Below are positions 43,813 through 52,772 of a DNA stretch of 59,185 nt, piece by piece. Under the pieces are notes generated by a model. The model did no database searches. It saw only the letters and a list, made by a program, of their open reading frames with translations, and was not told the origin of the DNA. The stretch is from UMGS1781 sp045650705 (GTDB taxonomy: Bacteria > Bacillota > Clostridia > TANB77 > CAG-508): positions 1 to 59,185 of the forward strand of contig JAZRRK010000008.1 in the NCBI GenBank assembly GCA_045650705.1, written 5' to 3'. A program made the translations under genes and the position numbers. Positions within the stretch are counted from its first letter, which is position 1; each line of letters begins with the position of its first letter.

Positions 43813-44250
43813 ATGCAAGATCAGAACAAAAAAATAGTTCGGTGGATTTTGGGAGGAGGTTTGTTAGCTGTTTTCCTTATAATACCCGAAATATTAATTG
43901 CAAAATCAATTTCTAACGACAATCCTGAAGTTTTTAAGTTGTATTGCGCGACTATGATGTGGATTACATTGTTTATTTATCTGATTATTTCGGTAATAAA
44001 ACTTGTAAAATATCAAAAATACGCAAAAAACTATAAGCAGGAAAAATTAGAAAAAACAAGCAAAGAATTAACAAAAGAATTTAAACAAGTTTTGTTGAAC
44101 TATTCTGAGCCTATTCCTAAGGATTTATTTAACTGTCAAGCAAAGGTTGACGATGACGGAAAAATAGTTTGCAAAATCCAACTTGATTATGAAGTGAAAA
44201 TTGAAAGTTATGAAAAATTTTTAAGGCATTTTCATTTCAATCAAGATTAA
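43813..44250 (+). CDS. Two-helix membrane protein, accessory
   Basis: The 145-aa protein has two membrane helices (about 9-30 and 43-64) followed by a helical, charged cytoplasmic region (KYAKNYKQEKLEKTSKELTK) and a short beta-rich end (DDDGKIVCKIQLDYEVKIE). AAGGAGG precedes the ATG by 8 bases, and the gene has its own promoter and terminator. Codon use is less AT-biased than in core genes. The family is not recognised. Confidence 0.65.
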   Translation: MQDQNKKIVRWILGGGLLAVFLIIPEILIAKSISNDNPEVFKLYCATMMWITLFIYLIISVIKLVKYQKYAKNYKQEKLEKTSKELTKEFKQVLLNYSEPIPKDLFNCQAKVDDDGKIVCKIQLDYEVKIESYEKFLRHFHFNQD

Positions 44251-44270
44251 AGAATTGTTACTGATTAAAT

Positions 44271-44307
44271 AATAAACGGAGAGAACTAAAAAATCTCTCC
44301 GTTTATT
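44271..44307 (+). terminator. Terminator after the 145-aa gene
   Basis: AATAAACGGAGAG (44271-44283) pairs perfectly with CTCTCCGTTTATT (44295-44307). Confidence 0.8.
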
Positions 44308-44464
44308 AATGACTTTCATAGCATAAAAGCAATGGAAACACTAATGTTATATAATTGTCAGCCAAAGCTCTTAAAGTTTTTGGATAGATTAATATTAAAT
44401 TCAGTGTAACATACTGGATTACAATGTAATAATATCGGCACAGACGGAAGTATAATTACAATAA

Positions 44465-44493
44465 AAAATACCGGTGAAAAACACCGGTATTTT
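44465..44493. terminator. Terminator of the 262-aa membrane protein gene
   Basis: AAAATACCGGTG (44465-44476) pairs perfectly with CACCGGTATTTT (44482-44493). It stands just after the stop codon of the minus-strand gene. Confidence 0.8.
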
Positions 44494-44504
44494 GAAACTT
44501 TAAT

Positions 44505-45293
44505 TTATTCAAGAGGATATTGCATAATTGCCTGTGGCAAATAGAATATATATTCTTTCCATTCGTTTGTGGTTACTGTAGTTTCTTCGCCGTTGTTGTG
44601 ATTAACTGTTCTTATTTGCTTTCGGTAGGTAATAACTTCAACATAAGTTTTTTCATTCTCTTCAATAAATCTTATCTTAGAACTATTTGTGGGAACGGAA
44701 TTATATTTTCCTTCACCGTTTCCATTAAGATACCAATATGTCAGTTCTTCAGATGTAGATATACTACCAGAGATTTCGCCTTCTACATAAAGAATAGAGC
44801 CAGATACATCACCCGATATACTTCCCGAAACCTGTTGTACTGGTATATTGCAAAAATACAGAAGTTTATTCTCTTGTTTATTAACTACTATAGTTTCATT
44901 GATGTCTTCAATGTTATTATTATAATTAATAAACGGTTGAGACCAACATACTGAAGCAACTATATACACAAGAATAAAAGATATGATTTCCCAAATCCGA
45001 AATTCATCATTAAAGATACCCAAAATAGGAGCACCTACTAGCCATATCAGAAAAGATACCAATATAAAATCAAAAGTAACCAATATTATTTTTATCACTA
45101 TGTAATCATAAATCAGTTCCGCATGCCAAGCGAGAGCAATTGACCATCCTGCTGCGATACCTCCTACAAGAGCAATACTCACTACTACAAGTACGTCTAC
45201 AAAAAATCTATAGATTTTAGCTTCCTTATGGATTAAGATACTTGTAACTATGGTTATGGCAACTCCTACAAGCCAAATTTTCCAAAGTCCCAT
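44505..45293 (-). CDS. Membrane protein with extracytoplasmic Ser/Gly-repeat domain
   Basis: The 262-aa protein has four predicted membrane helices in the first 120 residues, then about 140 residues outside the membrane or in the cytosol. The second part begins with QENKLLYFCNIPVQQ and a repeat-like VSGSISGDVSGSILYVEGEISGS (written here as VSGSISGDVSGSI and VEGEISGSIS), followed by beta-rich sequence ending in EWKEYIFYLPQAIMQYPLE. AAGGAGGAAAC precedes the ATG. It has its own terminator, and its codon use fits the island. Not recognised; similar layouts occur in proteins carried on mobile elements. Confidence 0.65.
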   Translation of the reverse strand: MGLWKIWLVGVAITIVTSILIHKEAKIYRFFVDVLVVVSIALVGGIAAGWSIALAWHAELIYDYIVIKIILVTFDFILVSFLIWLVGAPILGIFNDEFRIWEIISFILVYIVASVCWSQPFINYNNNIEDINETIVVNKQENKLLYFCNIPVQQVSGSISGDVSGSILYVEGEISGSISTSEELTYWYLNGNGEGKYNSVPTNSSKIRFIEENEKTYVEVITYRKQIRTVNHNNGEETTVTTNEWKEYIFYLPQAIMQYPLE

Positions 45294-45486
45294 TAATGTT
45301 TCCTCCTTAAAATAATTATTTTATAGTAAATGTCTATATATTAACCTGCAAAACAGGATGATAAAAATTAACATAATTATTTTACCATAAAAAACCTAAA
45401 TAGTCAAACAAAGAATGATATAGTTATAAGGTTATTTTTGACCTTTATCTTTTAGTTTTATATACAAAATATTAAAAATCTAAAAG

Positions 45487-45524
45487 CAATTGAAAAAGCC
45501 TACGATTGTAGGCTTCTTCAATTG
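45487..45524. terminator. Terminator of the degraded gene at 45544
   Basis: CAATTGAAAAAGCCTAC (45487-45503) pairs with GTAGGCTTCTTCAATTG (45508-45524), with one mismatch and a GATT loop. Confidence 0.7.
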
Positions 45525-45543
45525 TACATTTTTCAAAAATTAA

Positions 45544-45924
45544 TTATACATGCATAAGCTTATATAACCCATCTCGAAGAGCTACTCTGGTTTTCCATTC
45601 TTCATCGTCTTCATTTCCACCAAAAACATTCTGAAAATAGCTAGGTCTATTAAGTACTTCATAGACCTGAACAATGGCGAGTCCAGCCACAGATTTTCTA
45701 CCATCTGCCAAAGCATGTTCTACTCTGCAAATCATATCTGAAATATAGTACATACCATAGGTATCTTTATATTTTCCTGCTATACCTTCCAGATATTCTT
45801 TTTCCTCTTGGGTTGGTTCGTAGCCTTCTCATTGACTAATTAACCGAACGAGCTTAGGCTCTGCGACACAAGCTTCAGCTAACTGCTTGACTTCGGTGTT
45901 CCAAATTTTTGAAAATGTTGTCAT
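45544..45924 (-). pseudogene. 126-codon gene interrupted by an in-frame TGA
   Basis: From ATG 45924, with AAGGAGG upstream, the frame reads MTTFSKIWNTEVKQLAEACV and onward to LISQ, then TGA at 45831-45829. It then continues in the same frame as EGYEPTQEEKEYLEGIAGKY through ALADGRKSVAGLAIVQVYEV to a TAA at 45544. One base change (TGA to TGG, giving Trp) would restore a full protein. TGA is a genuine stop in this genome (for example at the end of addA), so recoding is unlikely. The promoter, terminator and codon use resemble the other island genes. The protein is not recognised. Confidence 0.75.
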
Positions 45925-46125
45925 TATCAATTCCTCCTTGTAATTGCTCGGAGGACTGCGCCTCCGAAAAGTATTTTTTCAAAGGCAACAAAAACTTGTT
46001 CCTATGTAATTATAGCATACTTTACATAAAAAAACAATTTATATTAATTTTTTTCAATTTTTGTGTCAATGGGAACGGAGATTTTTGACATGGGGGATTT
46101 TTTGTCAATTTTTTTATCTGTCTAA

Positions 46126-46154
46126 TTGCAAATACATTAAATTTATAATATAAT
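46126..46154 (+). promoter_or_regulatory. Promoter of the permease gene
   Basis: TTGCAA (46126-46131) and TATAAT (46149-46154) are 17 bases apart, about 30 bases before the ATG at 46187. Confidence 0.7.
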
Positions 46155-46186
46155 TTGTGTAAACAAATATAACAGAGGTTATAAAT

Positions 46187-47299
46187 ATGATAAATACAAA
46201 AGAGAAGATATTTAATTTTATAAAAAAAAAAATAGTTTTATCAGTTTCAATTGTTTTAGCAATAATTACTTGCTTTTTTGTACCAGTTGATAGAGAGTAT
46301 GTAAATTATTTTGATTATAATACTTTAACATGTTTGTTTTGTATGTTAGTAGTTGTTGCTGGATTGAAAAGTACAAATATTTTTGAATTGATTTCGAAAA
46401 AGATGATTGGACTATTTCATACTAGAAGAGCGGTAATATATGTATTAGTCTTCGGAACATTCTTTTTTGATATGATAGTGGCAAATGATATGTCTTTAAT
46501 AACTTTTTTACCACTAACTTATATAGTATTACACTCAACTAAAAATGATAAATATTTAGCTTTTACATTTATAATGCAAACAATAGCTGCAAATATGGGT
46601 GGAATGATAACTCCATATGGAAACCCTCAAAACTTATATTTATATTCACATTATAATATAAATACATCAGAATTTTTTGGAATATTGCTAATGCAGTTTA
46701 TAACTGTAGCCATTCTTTTATATATTTGTTGTGCTTTTATAAAGAATCAACCATTAAAGTTAAAGAAAAATTTGAAGATAATTATAAGTAAAAATCTATA
46801 TATTTATGCAATTTTGTTTATAATAGTAATATTAAGTATATTCAGAATAATTCCGTATTTATTAACAGTATTTGTTGTAGTTTTAACAGTACTGATTGTT
46901 GATAGGAAAAGATTTAGACAAGTAGATTATGCATTAATTGCGACATTTTTTGTGTTTTTTGTGTTTTCAGGAAATATCGCTAGAATTCCAATGATAAAGG
47001 AATTCATATCAAAAATTGTAGTGAATAATACATTAATAGCAGGAATAGTATCTTGTCAGTTTATAAGTAATGTGCCAACAGCAATATTTTTATCTAACTT
47101 TACGAATAATTATAGGGAACTATTAATTGCTGTAAATATTGGTTCTCTTGGCATTTTAATTTCATCACTTGCAAGTCTTATTACTTTAAAAGAATTTTTA
47201 AAGCATCAACCTAAGAACTTTTGGAAGTACTTAGGAAAGTTTACTTTATTTAATACAATGTTTTTAATAGTATTATTATTAATTACAAATTTGCGATAA
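46187..47299 (+). CDS. Ion-transporter superfamily permease (SLC13/ArsB/NhaD-like)
   Basis: The 370-aa protein has about ten membrane helices. The hairpin MGGMITPYGNPQNLYLYSHY (about 140-160) matches the conserved GGxxTPxGNPxN re-entrant loop of the citrate/anion and arsenite/Na+-H+ antiporter families. A second half-site, QFISNVPTAIFLSNF (about 280-295), is the matching repeat (SNVPT). The substrate cannot be set from sequence. It stands at the edge of the island but has core-type codon use. Confidence 0.8.
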   Translation: MINTKEKIFNFIKKKIVLSVSIVLAIITCFFVPVDREYVNYFDYNTLTCLFCMLVVVAGLKSTNIFELISKKMIGLFHTRRAVIYVLVFGTFFFDMIVANDMSLITFLPLTYIVLHSTKNDKYLAFTFIMQTIAANMGGMITPYGNPQNLYLYSHYNINTSEFFGILLMQFITVAILLYICCAFIKNQPLKLKKNLKIIISKNLYIYAILFIIVILSIFRIIPYLLTVFVVVLTVLIVDRKRFRQVDYALIATFFVFFVFSGNIARIPMIKEFISKIVVNNTLIAGIVSCQFISNVPTAIFLSNFTNNYRELLIAVNIGSLGILISSLASLITLKEFLKHQPKNFWKYLGKFTLFNTMFLIVLLLITNLR

Positions 47300-47355
47300 C
47301 AGCGTATATGAAATTTAGAATATAAAAGTTTTATTAAAAAGAGAAGGGAATATTT

Positions 47356-48402
47356 ATGATTATCAAACTTACAATCTTAGCTATAATTATATATATTAAA
47401 GGGATTTTTTCAGCAGGAGAAACAGCATTTACATATTTGAATAAAGCAAAATTTAATCAAATGAGTAAAAATGCAAAGAAAAAATCAGATACAAAAATAA
47501 TTCGAATAAAAAAATTATTAGATAATAAATTAGGATTATTTGGAACTACAAAAGTAGGGCTTACACTTTTAGAAATATTTGTCAGTGCGTTTGCAGCAGA
47601 AGCTTTTGTAGCCGAATTAGTAGTTGATTTTGAGGCTATAGGAATAAATACGATGTTAGGTTATATGATAGCAATAATAATTATAACAATAATTCTATCA
47701 TACTTTACATTAGTGTTTGGAGAGTTAATTCCTAAAAGAATAGCAAGAAATAATCCTGAAAAAATAGCATATAAAACAGTAAATTTTCTAACAGCTTTTT
47801 CTAAGATAAACTATATATTTGAAAAAATATTAGTAAAATCTGAAAATCTTTTTTCTAGAATATTTGGAATAAAAAACGAGCCAAAAGAAAATCTAACAGA
47901 AAAGGAAATAAAGTTAATTATTGCAGAAGGAAAAGATCAGGGAATTTTTGATAATAATGAGAAAAAATTATTATATAATGCTTTAAAGTTCGATACTTTA
48001 ATAGTAAAAGATATTATGATACTGAAAGAAAAAATGGTATGTATAAATGTAAAATATGCAAAAGAGAAAATATTAGAAAAAATTAAAAAATATAAATACA
48101 CAAGAATACCAGTATATTCAGGAACAAAGGATAATATAATAGGAATTCTTAATGTAAAAGATATATTATTAAAGGCGCATGAGGAAGATGGGAAGTTAGA
48201 TATAGAATTAGAAAACTTATTAAGAGACCCAATTTTTATTACAAAAAATGATAAAATTGATGAAATATTTAAAACAATGCAATTGAATAATAAACATATA
48301 GCAATAGTAAAAAACGAGGACGGGCATTTAGAAGGAATGATAACAATGGAGGACATAATAGAAAAATTATTAGGAAACATTTTAGATGAATTTGATAAAT
48401 AG
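47356..48402 (+). CDS. CNNM/CorC-family membrane protein (DUF21 plus CBS pair)
   Basis: The 348-aa protein has an N-terminal DUF21 domain with three to four helices (FSAGETAFTYLNKAKFNQM, ILSYFTLVFGELIPKRIARNNPE) and a pair of CBS domains (VKDIMILKEKMVCINV, YTRIPVYSGTKDNIIGILNVKD, GHLEGMITMEDIIEKLLGN). It stops after the second CBS domain. The usual CorC_HlyC C-terminal domain (about 80 residues) is missing. Relatives are proposed Mg2+ or cation exporters. AGAAGGG precedes the ATG. Confidence 0.9.
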   Translation: MIIKLTILAIIIYIKGIFSAGETAFTYLNKAKFNQMSKNAKKKSDTKIIRIKKLLDNKLGLFGTTKVGLTLLEIFVSAFAAEAFVAELVVDFEAIGINTMLGYMIAIIIITIILSYFTLVFGELIPKRIARNNPEKIAYKTVNFLTAFSKINYIFEKILVKSENLFSRIFGIKNEPKENLTEKEIKLIIAEGKDQGIFDNNEKKLLYNALKFDTLIVKDIMILKEKMVCINVKYAKEKILEKIKKYKYTRIPVYSGTKDNIIGILNVKDILLKAHEEDGKLDIELENLLRDPIFITKNDKIDEIFKTMQLNNKHIAIVKNEDGHLEGMITMEDIIEKLLGNILDEFDK

Positions 48403-48448
48403 ATTAATAAATAAAGATTTATATTCATTAAAATAAAGGAATGATTAA

Positions 48449-49501
<1,053 letters not shown>

Positions 49502-49518
49502 AATTATAAGGAGAGAAA

Positions 49519-50229
49519 ATGTTAAATCAATTTTCAAGAACAGAACTATTAATAGGTAAAGAAAATATAGAAAAACTAAAAAATGCAAAAGTTGCTATAT
49601 TTGGAATAGGTGGAGTAGGTTCATTTGTTGTAGAAGGATTGGTAAGAGCAGGAATACAAAACTTTGTATTAATAGATAATGATAAAGTTTGCTTAACAAA
49701 CTTGAATAGACAAATAATTGCTACACAAAGTACAATAGGGAAACCAAAAGTAGAAGTTGCAAAAGAGAGAATATTGCAAATAAATCCAAATGCAAATGTG
49801 GAGATATATCAAGAATTTTTTATGCCAGATAGCAAAGGAATTCTAGATAATACAATTACATATATTGTAGATGCGATAGATACTGTATCTGCAAAAATTG
49901 AATTAGTAATAAGAGCAAACAAACTAAATATTCCTATAATATCAAGTATGGGCACAGGAAACAAATTAGACCCAACACAATTTGAAGTAACAGATATTTA
50001 TAAAACTAGTGTATGCCCATTAGCAAAAGTAATGAGAAAAGAATTAAAAAATAGAGGTATAAAAAAACTAAAAGTAGTTTATTCAAAAGAAGAGCCTAAA
50101 AAGATAAATTATGATGTACTAGAAGATGAGGGAGACAATAAAAAGAAGACACCGGGAAGCATATCTTTTGTACCTTCAGTAGCAGGACTAATAATCGCAG
50201 GAGAAGTTATAAAAGATATAATTAAATAA
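49519..50229 (+). CDS. tcdA: tRNA threonylcarbamoyladenosine dehydratase TcdA
   Basis: TcdA (CsdL) is an E1-like enzyme that cyclises t6A37 in tRNA to ct6A. The 236-aa protein has QFSRTELLIG at the start, the ATP-binding GIGGVGSFVVEGLVRAGI (about 34), DNDKVCLTNLNRQI, DAIDTVSAKIELV and SSMGTGNKLDPTQF. The C-terminal GSISFVPSVAGLIIAGEVI is also typical. GGAGAG precedes the ATG. It is coupled to mnmA. Confidence 0.93.
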   Translation: MLNQFSRTELLIGKENIEKLKNAKVAIFGIGGVGSFVVEGLVRAGIQNFVLIDNDKVCLTNLNRQIIATQSTIGKPKVEVAKERILQINPNANVEIYQEFFMPDSKGILDNTITYIVDAIDTVSAKIELVIRANKLNIPIISSMGTGNKLDPTQFEVTDIYKTSVCPLAKVMRKELKNRGIKKLKVVYSKEEPKKINYDVLEDEGDNKKKTPGSISFVPSVAGLIIAGEVIKDIIK

Positions 50230-50231
50230 AG

Positions 50232-50335
50232 AGAATAGCCTTATGGTAGAAGATGGGTAAATAATCCAATTTATGCACCTCATTCTTGGTATCCATTTGA
50301 TTAAAAGTCATTGCAGAGGGGTAATAACCCCTCTG
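50232..50335 (+). pseudogene. C-terminal gene fragment and hairpin after tcdA
   Basis: About 20 codons read PYGRRWVNNPIYAPHSWY and end in a TAA near 50304, without a start codon; this looks like the tail of a lost gene. It is followed by the perfect hairpin GCAGAGGGG-TAATAA-CCCCTCTGC (50312-50335), which lacks a T run. Together they mark the left edge of the small accessory block that runs to about 51780. Confidence 0.35.
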
Positions 50336-50357
50336 CTCATAAAATAGGAGGTAGTTT

Positions 50358-50657
50358 ATGAAAGTAAATGTAGGTTTTGCTATTTTTGTTACTATAATTG
50401 AATTTGATGAATTTATGGGAAAAGACGTAGACAAGTATAAAGAAGAATTTGAAAAATGGTATTTTGAAGAGATACTTGTAAATGATTTACCTGTATGTCC
50501 ACATCAGTTAAAATACAAATACTTTAATGCAGAGCCAATTGTAGATTGGATGAATGAGGTTGCACCTGGATGTAATGCAAGAATTTTCGAAAAAAAATTG
50601 AACCCGGCAAAGAAGATAAGAGTTTGCCTTATATGTATTTTTAGGAAATTTGCATAA
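50358..50657 (+). CDS. 99-aa protein, paralogue of the next gene, probably frameshifted
   Basis: It starts MKVNVGFAIFVTIIEF behind AGGAGGTAG and shares with the next gene the start MKVNV, IEF, and PIVDWMNEVAPGCNARI. After eight A residues (50590-50597) the frame reads LNPAKKIRVCLICIF. In the minus-one frame it reads IEPGKEDKSLPYMYF and stops at 50644, matching the end of the paralogue (IEPGKEDTSLPYMYF). So one A is missing, or the run is a slippery site read by polymerase or ribosome. Function unknown. Confidence 0.7.
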   Translation: MKVNVGFAIFVTIIEFDEFMGKDVDKYKEEFEKWYFEEILVNDLPVCPHQLKYKYFNAEPIVDWMNEVAPGCNARIFEKKLNPAKKIRVCLICIFRKFA

Positions 50658-50712
50658 TATATGTTAGTATTATACGTAAAATTATTCATTTATGAAAAAC
50701 AGGAGGTAGTTT

Positions 50713-51018
50713 ATGAAAGTTAATGTTCATTTTGGTATATTTATTGATGTAATTGAGTTTGGAAACTTGAATGAAAAAGAAAGAATAATCTTTGATAACT
50801 ATAGGAGTGAATTTTATGAATGGTTTCATGTAAAGAGAGTGCCTAGTGCTGACAATCCTAAAAGATTGATTTATAGAGAAGATATTTATCCAAACTGTAA
50901 TGCAGTTCCAATTGTTGCTTGGATGAATGAGATGTTTCCAAACTGCAAAGCCAAAATTATTAAACAGGATATTGAACCTGGAAAAGAAGATACAAGTTTA
51001 CCGTATATGTATTTTTAA
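50713..51018 (+). CDS. 101-aa protein of unknown function, intact paralogue
   Basis: It starts MKVNVHFGIFIDVIEF and contains PIVAWMNEMFPNCKAKI and the C-terminal IEPGKEDTSLPYMYF, all shared with the gene before it. The region around both starts is nearly the same (AGGAGGTAGTTTATGAAAGT), indicating a tandem duplication. There is no signal peptide and no recognised family. The next gene is a subtilisin-like lipoprotein; whether they act together is open. Confidence 0.65.
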   Translation: MKVNVHFGIFIDVIEFGNLNEKERIIFDNYRSEFYEWFHVKRVPSADNPKRLIYREDIYPNCNAVPIVAWMNEMFPNCKAKIIKQDIEPGKEDTSLPYMYF

Positions 51019-51081
51019 GAAATTCGTGTCACAGAGGAGAGTAATGTAAATTTTCCTCAACTAAATGCAAAGGAGAAAATT

Positions 51082-51762
51082 ATGAGACGGTTTTTGATTA
51101 CTATAATAATCTTATTTATAGTTTTGATTTGTTGCTCATGTAGTAACACAAAAAATGAAAAAACTATAAAAATAGGAGTTATAGACAGTTGTATATCTTA
51201 TGAAATACAGGATAAATACAATATCACAGAAATGAATAACATTTTAGGACTAGAAACAGATAATAATGTAACTCATGGAAGTATGGTATTAAGTATTATC
51301 CTTCAAAACGTTTCAAATTGTGAGGTCTTCTATTGTAGTGTACTTGATGAAAACTGTGTTGGAGAAATAGAATATGTTGCAAAATCAATAGAGTGGTGTA
51401 TAGATAATAATGTAGATATTATTACAATGAGTTTTGCTACACTAACTGATAATAAAGCAATTAGAGAAAGTGTAGAAAGAGCCATTGATAATAACATTAT
51501 TGTGGTTGCTTCGTGTATCAATCTATCTGATGCAATTTGCTATCCAGCTATGTACGATGGAGTAATTTCTGTTTCTGAAGGATTTAATAATCAGGCCACA
51601 GTAATACTTAAAGATAAGAAAATAAGATTTAATATTGATGGCACAGAAATGGAAAAAAGACAAGTTTCTTTTCTAACTGCATATGTATGTAGTGAAATTA
51701 CTAATCAGCTATCACAGGGAAAAATAATAGAAGAAATACTAAAAAACCATGACTTTGATTAA
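51082..51762 (+). CDS. Subtilisin-like (S8) lipoprotein
   Basis: The 226-aa protein has a lipoprotein signal (hydrophobic 5-17, then LICCSC) and a compact S8-type domain. IGVIDSC holds the catalytic Asp, NNVTHGSMVLSII the His, ITMSFAT and VVASCIN the oxyanion-type Asn, and QVSFLTAYVCSEI occupies the position of GTSxAxP with the catalytic Ser. It is much shorter than typical subtilases (about 270 or more) and lacks a clear propeptide. AAAGGAG precedes the ATG. A perfect terminator follows. Lipidation would need lgt, whose only copy here is frameshifted. Confidence 0.75.
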   Translation: MRRFLITIIILFIVLICCSCSNTKNEKTIKIGVIDSCISYEIQDKYNITEMNNILGLETDNNVTHGSMVLSIILQNVSNCEVFYCSVLDENCVGEIEYVAKSIEWCIDNNVDIITMSFATLTDNKAIRESVERAIDNNIIVVASCINLSDAICYPAMYDGVISVSEGFNNQATVILKDKKIRFNIDGTEMEKRQVSFLTAYVCSEITNQLSQGKIIEEILKNHDFD

Positions 51763-51780
51763 TTTCAAAGTCATGGTTTT
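51743..51780 (+). terminator. Terminator after S8 lipoprotein gene
   Basis: AAAACCATGACTTTGA (51743-51758) pairs perfectly with TCAAAGTCATGGTTTT (51765-51780), a 16-bp stem that includes the stop codon in its loop. Confidence 0.85.
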
Positions 51781-51863
51781 TCTTATTCTTATTTATATGG
51801 AAAATAAAATAAGATAACCCTATAAAAAAATTAAAAAAATTTTAAAAAAATTTAAAAAAAGTA

Positions 51864-51931
51864 TTGATTTTTCAAAAAATATAGTGTAAAATGACATCGA
51901 AGTGGAGAAAAGTGGTAGAAAGTGGTAGAGA
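51864..51931 (+). promoter_or_regulatory. mraZ promoter and three MraZ boxes
   Basis: TTGATT (51864-51869) and TAAAAT (51887-51892) are 17 bases apart. Just downstream are three direct repeats of GTGG(A/T) spaced exactly 10 bases, at 51902, 51912 and 51922. Such repeats are the known binding site of MraZ in front of its own gene, so this operon is probably autoregulated. Confidence 0.8.
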
Positions 51932-51948
51932 AAAGGAAGTGAAAAATT

Positions 51949-52380
51949 TTGTTAATAGGAGAATATGAACATTCAATAGATGCCAAAGGAAGACTAATAA
52001 TGCCAGCTAAATTAAAAGAAGATATTGGCGAAAAATTCGTAATCACAAAAGGATTAGACGGATGTTTATTTGTATATTCTCAAAGAGAATGGCAAAATTT
52101 TGAAGAAAAATTAAGAACTTTTCCACTTACAAATAAAGATGCAAGAGCATTAATGAGATTTTTCCTTGCAGGAGCAATGGAATGTGAGTTAGACAAACAA
52201 GGAAGATTCTTAATAGCTGGAAATTTAAGAGAATTTGCAGGACTAGAAAAAGAAGTAGTTGTTATAGGAGTTCTAAACAAGATTGAAGTTTGGAGCAAAG
52301 AAAAATGGCTAAAATATAGTGAAGAAGAAAATAACGAAGCAGATGAAATTGCAGAAAAAATGGCAAATTTAGGTATATAA
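51949..52380 (+). CDS. mraZ: Transcriptional regulator MraZ
   Basis: MraZ binds repeats upstream of its own gene and represses the division and cell-wall cluster. The 143-aa protein has two AbrB-like halves: GEYEHSIDAKGRLIMPAK (about 4-21) and ECELDKQGRFLIAGNLREFAG (shown as ELDKQGRFLIAGNLR, about 80). The start is a TTG at 51949; an upstream GTG (51939) is in another frame. AAGGAA lies 10 bases upstream. rsmH follows after an unusual 390-base leader. Confidence 0.95.
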   Translation: MLIGEYEHSIDAKGRLIMPAKLKEDIGEKFVITKGLDGCLFVYSQREWQNFEEKLRTFPLTNKDARALMRFFLAGAMECELDKQGRFLIAGNLREFAGLEKEVVVIGVLNKIEVWSKEKWLKYSEEENNEADEIAEKMANLGI

Positions 52381-52772
52381 CTTGCAAAAGTTTATATAGA
52401 AAAACTAAAGAAACAACTAATAAACAAAAGAATATTAAGTAAAAAAGAAAAACAAAAGATTTTAAAATTAACTAAATAAACAAAAGATTTTAAAAAACTA
52501 AAAATAACAAAAGACACATATTAAATTAAAAAACGAAGAAAAACAAAAGAACATTAAACCGAACAAAAGAAAAAAATTGTAATAAAACAAAAGAAAATTT
52601 AAATTTAACAAAAGAAGAAAATTTATAAAAGTTTATATTACAAATGAATATTAGGATTTACGAAAGTAAAATTTATATATACAAAAGATTTAATTTAATA
52701 TACAAGGGACAACAGTTGGTATATGCTTTTGCCAACTGTTGAATGCTATTTAAAGAAGTAGGAGTTATATAA
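52381..52772 (+). repeat. AT-rich leader with nine ACAAAAGA repeats and a hairpin
   Basis: The 390 bases between mraZ and rsmH have no gene. ACAAAAGA occurs at 52424, 52452, 52480, 52507, 52543, 52563, 52587, 52608 and 52681. The first three are 28 bases apart and embedded in longer similar units (ACAAAAGATTTTAAAA). The stretch is almost free of G-C pairs and would be single-stranded in RNA. It ends in the strong hairpin CAACAGTTGG/CCAACTGTTG (52710-52741) about 30 bases before rsmH, with no T run. Confidence 0.75.

Noticed and set aside
45829..45831. TGA read as Trp (alternative genetic code)
   Set aside because: TGA is used as a normal stop elsewhere in the window, for example at the end of addA, so code change is not supported.
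51939..51941. GTG as start of mraZ
   Set aside because: It is not in frame with the MraZ reading frame; the TTG at 51949 is the first in-frame start and begins the conserved LIGEYEHSID.
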